From Gemmataceae bacterium (GTDB lineage Bacteria; Planctomycetota; Planctomycetia; Gemmatales; Gemmataceae), in assembly GCA_022616435.1 (NCBI GenBank), contig JAKEET010000193.1:1-38150 (forward strand): DNA of 38,150 nt. The letters run 5' to 3'. The translations under genes were made by a program, and so were the position numbers. Positions 34,627 through 38,150 of the stretch are shown one piece after another. Below the pieces are notes generated by a model. That model searched no databases and was not told the origin of the DNA. It saw nothing but the letters and a program-made list of their open reading frames with translations. Within the stretch, counting starts at the first letter, position 1, and the number at the start of each line of letters is the position of its first letter.

Positions 34627-35861
34627 AAACCGCAACCGCCGAAGCATCGATCCTGGCCGCGCCGGCCTTGTCGTTGCGGATCGTCTCGTCCAGCGACGAT
34701 CTGCGGCGCCTGGCCCCGGCCTGGCAGGACCTGGTCGACGCCAGCGGCGATCCGCAGCCGATGTGCGCGCCGAGCTGGCTGCTCACCTGGTGGCAGATCT
34801 ACGGCCGCGACCGCCAGTTGCGCGTCGGCCTGTTCCTCGACGGCGACAACCTTGTCGGCGTGGCCCCGCTGTGCCGGCGCACGTACTGGTATCGGCCCGG
34901 CATCCCGTTTCGCCGCCTTGAGTTTTTGGGCAGCGACGTGGACGAGAACGACGGCGTCTGCTCCGAGTACCTCAACCTCACCATCCGCCGGCACTACGAA
35001 CACGAGGTGACCCGGGCGTTCGCGGCGGCGCTGGACCGAGGCGCGTTCGGCGCCTGGGATGAATGCGTGTTTTCGGCCATGGATCGGGACGCGGAGGCGA
35101 CCGCCATGCTGAGCCGGGCGCTGCATTCGCTCGACGCGCGGGTGGAGACGACGCCGACGGGCGTGGCGCCGTTCGCGCGGCTGTCCGAGACCTGGGACGA
35201 GTACCTGTATCGCTTCAACAAGAAGAAGCGGCAATCGCTCACCTATGCGCTGCGTGATTTTCAAGCGTGGGCCGGTCCTGACTGGGGCGTCCACGTGGTC
35301 CACACCGCGGACCAGGTCGCCGAGGGCTTGCGCATCCTGGTCGCCTTGCACCGCGAGCGCTGGCAGGCCGACGGCAAGGCCGGCGCGTTCGACGCGCCGC
35401 GCTTTCACCGGTTTCACGAACACTACACCCAGCTGGCATTTGCCGAGCGTCAACTGCTGCTGCTCTGGGTCAGCGTGCGCGGGGCGCCGGTCGCTGCCCT
35501 GTACGGCTTTGTCGCCCATGACCGCGCCTACTTCTACCAGTGCGGCCGAACGCTGGCGCGGCCCAGCAAAGTGCGGCTCGGCATCGTCATGGTGATCCTG
35601 GCGATGCAAGAAGCCATGCGCCGGGGGCTGAGCGAGTTCGATTTTCTCGGCGGCGAAGCCCAGTACAAGTCGCTGTTCACCTCGGAAGAGCGGCCGCTGT
35701 GCCAGATCCGGGCCGCGCGGCGCGGGCTGCCGGAATTTTCAAGAACGCTGGCGCGCAAATTGCTTGGTTTTGGGCGGGCGCTCCGCCGCGGCCGCGCTTC
35801 GTTGTTCGCGCGCGCTCCGGAACCGAACTCCCTTTCGACGAAAACCGAAGCGTCCACTTGA
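34623..35861 (+). CDS. Second FemAB/GNAT-family (BioF2-like) acyltransferase
   Basis: The GTG at 34623 overlaps the upstream stop, giving 412 residues. N-terminal PMCAPSWLLTWWQIYGRDRQL and DNLVGVAPLCRRTYW and C-terminal YLYRFNKKKRQSLTYALRDF, LWVSVRGAPVAALYGF and MRRGLSEFDFLGGEAQYKS match the FemAB/GNAT acyltransferase family found in exopolysaccharide loci. It is not a simple duplicate of the 32412 gene: only the general fold motifs agree. The trio 32412-35861 with the oxygenase may act on the same substrate. The Arg-rich C terminus suggests contact with membrane or nucleic acid but has no clear meaning. Confidence 0.85.
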   Translation: MKTATAEASILAAPALSLRIVSSSDDLRRLAPAWQDLVDASGDPQPMCAPSWLLTWWQIYGRDRQLRVGLFLDGDNLVGVAPLCRRTYWYRPGIPFRRLEFLGSDVDENDGVCSEYLNLTIRRHYEHEVTRAFAAALDRGAFGAWDECVFSAMDRDAEATAMLSRALHSLDARVETTPTGVAPFARLSETWDEYLYRFNKKKRQSLTYALRDFQAWAGPDWGVHVVHTADQVAEGLRILVALHRERWQADGKAGAFDAPRFHRFHEHYTQLAFAERQLLLLWVSVRGAPVAALYGFVAHDRAYFYQCGRTLARPSKVRLGIVMVILAMQEAMRRGLSEFDFLGGEAQYKSLFTSEERPLCQIRAARRGLPEFSRTLARKLLGFGRALRRGRASLFARAPEPNSLSTKTEAST

Positions 35862-35934
35862 CAACCGATTGCATCGGTCGAACATAATGAAGCAGCTACC
35901 TGGCCAGACGATCCTCATACGGAGTTGCAGACCC

Positions 35935-36585
35935 ATGTTGTCGATCCGCTTATCTCTGGCTTGCGCGGCCATGCTCGGACTGGGCGTCGAATCCGCCCGC
36001 GCTCAGCTTCCCTTCGGGGCGCCGCCGATCGGCATGCCCTACAGCGCGCCGTACTCGTGGTGGAATGTGCCCAACTACGGGAGTATGCCGAGCTACGGCT
36101 ATCCCAACATGCGCTGGCAATACCCGGGCGGGCTGTGGACCGCCACCGTCAATCCCTGGGCCGCCGCGACGATGTTCCCGCAGCAGCCGACGTGGATCAC
36201 GGCGACCGGGGTTTACAAGCCTTACGGCTTCGACCAGTGGATCATCCGGCCTGCGCGGGCGCGGGAAACGCAGCACCCGGCCGTGTCGTACCGCGAGATG
36301 ATGGCCTACGAGATGCGCAACGCCGCGCTGGACGACGGCACGGCAACCTTCACGGTGCGCTTGCCGGCCAACGCGACGTTGATCATCAACGACAAGCAAA
36401 TGACGCAGCGCGGCACGGAGCGGATCTTCGTGACGCCGAAGCTGCCCAGCAAGACGCAGTTTTATTCGTTTGTGATCCGCGCCAGCTGGCGCGACGACCT
36501 CGGCGCCCGAACGCAGGAAACGACGCTGCGAGCTCGCTCCGGGCGATCGTACACGGTTAACTTCCCTCTGCCTCGTGAAGACTAG
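35935..36585 (+). CDS. Secreted TIGR03000 domain protein
   Basis: The 216-residue protein is started at ATG 35935, which opens a clean signal peptide (cleavage near ARA-Q, residue 23); an in-frame ATG at 35887 would add 16 residues ahead of it. The mature N terminus is rich in Tyr, Pro, Trp and Met (YSAPYSWWNVPNYGSMPSYG). The C-terminal 75 residues match TIGR03000, a planctomycete-specific domain: ATFTVRLPANATLIINDKQ, then GTERIFVTPKLPSKTQFYSF. Its function is unknown; a surface-associated role fits. It follows the exopolysaccharide locus but has a 73-nt gap and its own terminator. Confidence 0.87.
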   Translation: MLSIRLSLACAAMLGLGVESARAQLPFGAPPIGMPYSAPYSWWNVPNYGSMPSYGYPNMRWQYPGGLWTATVNPWAAATMFPQQPTWITATGVYKPYGFDQWIIRPARARETQHPAVSYREMMAYEMRNAALDDGTATFTVRLPANATLIINDKQMTQRGTERIFVTPKLPSKTQFYSFVIRASWRDDLGARTQETTLRARSGRSYTVNFPLPRED

Positions 36586-36645
36586 GCCAAGAAGGTCATT
36601 GACGGCATGACCACGGGCGAGGCGACTCGCCCGTTTTTCTTGGCC
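36585..36645 (+). terminator. Intrinsic terminator with extended stem
   Basis: ACGGGCGA (36613-36620) pairs with TCGCCCGT (36627-36634), followed by TTTTTC. An outer stem GGCCAAGAA (36585-36593) with TTCTTGGCC (36637-36645) encloses it. It ends the TIGR03000 transcript. Confidence 0.85.
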
Positions 36646-36891
36646 ACATCCGAGCCGCAGGCATTTTCCCGGATGTAAACGTTGATTAGCGCCGGCGCTA
36701 ACTTGGAGTCGGAAGCTTCACACCCGTGTGCTTCTGGCCCGCTTCGCAGGCCCCTGAACACGCAGCCAACCCGATGCGGCTGCCTACGCAGGTGATTTCG
36801 TGAAATGTGGGCGGAATGCGACTTCCGGCATGCGGATTGCTAAGATGATTACTGCGATATCTCGTGGTTCTCCCCGAACAGAGAGGCGTTC
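36646..36891. other. Intergenic region with a 16-bp palindrome
   Basis: No gene is supported here. TTAGCGCCGGCGCTAA at 36686-36701 is a perfect 16-bp palindrome and could be an operator, or a dispersed repeat of this genome. The promoter of the following gene should lie between it and 36892, but I see no convincing boxes. Confidence 0.5.
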
Positions 36892-38150
36892 ATGACCAGG
36901 TTCTCGGCCAAGCTCGCTGCCTGTGGTGTTCTTGTCGTGTTTGCGGCAGCGCTATTCGGGACACTGCCTGCAACTGCGCAGCCAAAGGACAAGGACGACG
37001 GCAAGGGAGCGGATCAGAAGATCCCGGTCGTCGACTACAAACGGCCCCTGAATCTTGTCCGAATCGGCTACGTCACGCCCGGCTCGCCGTTGCCTGAGAA
37101 TATCGAGGCCGGCGCCCCCCACATCCTGGGCGGGACGATCTACTTCGCCGTTTTCCAGAACATCGGCAAGGTCGGCGACAATTTCGGCATTCGCGAGAAT
37201 TTCAACTCGGTGTTCGTCGAAGGGGAGAACATCCGCAAGGAAGTGTCGCCCAGCTTCGATACGGAAGCCGAGTTCCTGTACCTCTACCAGATCGTCAATG
37301 ACCGCGCGATCCACGACGCCAAGCTCAACAAGGCAGGCCCGAAAGGCGTCCGCTGGGCGGTCGATCCCAACAACGACGACATCAATCTGACCGAGGATAT
37401 CGTCAACTTCTCCTTGGGACTGACCTGCGATCCGCGCTACATCACCTCGTGGGGCTATTTCGCCAACACGGGGTTCTCCATTCGCGTCCTGGCCAAGGAA
37501 GGCGAAAAGAAGGAGGTCGAGGGCGTGCGCATGGCCGTGTCGAGCCACCCGCTGATTGAAGATCGTTTTCCCAACAAGGAATACCGGCCCTGGATCGAGA
37601 AGCGCGAGATCGATGTGGCGCGGCTGGGGTTCACCATCGCCGACGACCGCGTCGGCCTGGAATTCGACTTGCCGCTGGTGCGCAAACGGATGGGCGGCGT
37701 CCGCTTCGCCAACTACCAGGAGACGGCCAAGAAGGGGGGCCTGAAGCCGGACTTCGTGCAGCTCATCTTGATGGACGGCCCGTTTCAGTTGCCCGACGCG
37801 CCCGTCGCCACGAACAAGGCCATCTTCCGCGTGGATTGGCGCGAGAAGGGCATTCCCGAGGCCGAGCATAGCGTGGTCTTCGGCTACACGAGCGATCTGC
37901 CGCCGGTCAGGTCCGTGGGATTGATCAAGGATCGTGAGGCCGCGGCGCGAATCACTGCCGATCCGGGCGCGGAGTTCATCATGCCCAAGGACAATTCCAA
38001 GCCCGTCGAGGGTCGAAAGCCCGCAGTGCAACCGGCCAACCCAGTGCAGCTCGCCGCCGACTTGAACGCGCAGGACGCCTTGATGCTGATCGCGGCCCAG
38101 CAGCCTGCTCCGGCGCCGGCGCCTGCACCGGCCCCGGCGCCTGCACCGGC
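36892..38150 (+). CDS. Secreted protein of unknown function with Ala-Pro repeat, 3' partial
   Basis: The ATG at 36892 follows GAGAGG, and the frame is open to the window edge (419 codons, no stop). A signal peptide ends near residue 30 (cleavage after TATA). The mature part begins with a charged segment (PKDKDDGKGADQK), then about 340 residues without a domain I recognise (LNLVRIGYVTPGSPLPEN; ILGGTIYFAVFQNIGK; FSLGLTCDPRYITSWGYF). The visible end is a low-complexity Ala-Pro tract from an 18-bp tandem repeat (about 38104-38150), typical of extended linkers in envelope proteins that continue into another domain. A cell-surface or periplasmic role is inferred. Confidence 0.8.
   Translation, partial: MTRFSAKLAACGVLVVFAAALFGTLPATAQPKDKDDGKGADQKIPVVDYKRPLNLVRIGYVTPGSPLPENIEAGAPHILGGTIYFAVFQNIGKVGDNFGIRENFNSVFVEGENIRKEVSPSFDTEAEFLYLYQIVNDRAIHDAKLNKAGPKGVRWAVDPNNDDINLTEDIVNFSLGLTCDPRYITSWGYFANTGFSIRVLAKEGEKKEVEGVRMAVSSHPLIEDRFPNKEYRPWIEKREIDVARLGFTIADDRVGLEFDLPLVRKRMGGVRFANYQETAKKGGLKPDFVQLILMDGPFQLPDAPVATNKAIFRVDWREKGIPEAEHSVVFGYTSDLPPVRSVGLIKDREAAARITADPGAEFIMPKDNSKPVEGRKPAVQPANPVQLAADLNAQDALMLIAAQQPAPAPAPAPAPAPAP

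Overview
The window looks like chromosomal DNA of a GC-rich planctomycete, most likely from the Gemmata group (Gemmataceae or a relative). The basis is the protein content: a Tat-exported DUF1501 protein, a DUF1080 sugar-hydrolase-like protein, a small secreted protein with the planctomycete TIGR03000 domain, an exosortase tied to a large exopolysaccharide locus, a prokaryotic caspase-like peptidase, and short palindromic dispersed repeats inside and between genes. The genus is inferred; no 16S rRNA gene is present.

Positions 1-16000 hold a mixed set of mostly independent genes. A degenerate tRNA-Arg(CCU)-like gene (minus strand) is followed by a DUF1501 protein (minus), a TolB-like beta-propeller protein, a CNNM/CorC-type membrane protein with CBS domains, and a diadenylate-cyclase-domain protein (minus). 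Next come a cystathionine beta-synthase-type enzyme, a secreted caspase-like peptidase, a serpin, and a cystathionine gamma-synthase/lyase. The two PLP enzymes form a transsulfuration pair, and the peptidase and serpin sit between them. After these comes a thioredoxin-fold-like secreted protein whose reading frame is cut by a single in-frame UGA, a candidate selenocysteine codon. Then follow a strong terminator, a decayed alpha/beta-hydrolase gene, a DUF1080 protein (minus) and a large secreted proline-rich protein (minus).

Positions 15905-16824 contain no gene. They hold a long imperfect inverted repeat, a candidate promoter and hairpins in the probable leader of the exosortase gene.

Positions 16825-35861 form an exosortase-associated exopolysaccharide locus: exosortase, Wzc-like chain-length regulator/tyrosine kinase, EpsI-like protein, initiating undecaprenyl-phosphate sugar transferase, O-antigen-ligase/polymerase-like membrane protein, four GT-B type glycosyltransferases, a membrane GT2, a conserved His-rich protein, an NDP-sugar epimerase (minus), a NodB deacetylase, and a FemAB/GNAT - cupin_8 - FemAB/GNAT trio. 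Most plus-strand genes are a few bases apart or overlap, as in an operon. The likely logic is lipid-linked repeat-unit initiation, extension by several glycosyltransferases, polymerisation and export under Wzc control, then deacetylation and acyl or aminoacyl modification. Exosortase and EpsI would process surface proteins encoded elsewhere; no PEP-CTERM-like substrate is visible here.

Positions 35862-38150 hold a secreted TIGR03000 protein, a terminator, and the 5' part of a secreted protein that runs off the window in an Ala-Pro repeat.

The most notable items are the in-frame UGA with a SECIS-like hairpin just downstream, the adjacent caspase-like peptidase and serpin, and dispersed repeats that supply stop codons, a C-terminal extension and an in-frame insertion to otherwise ordinary proteins.
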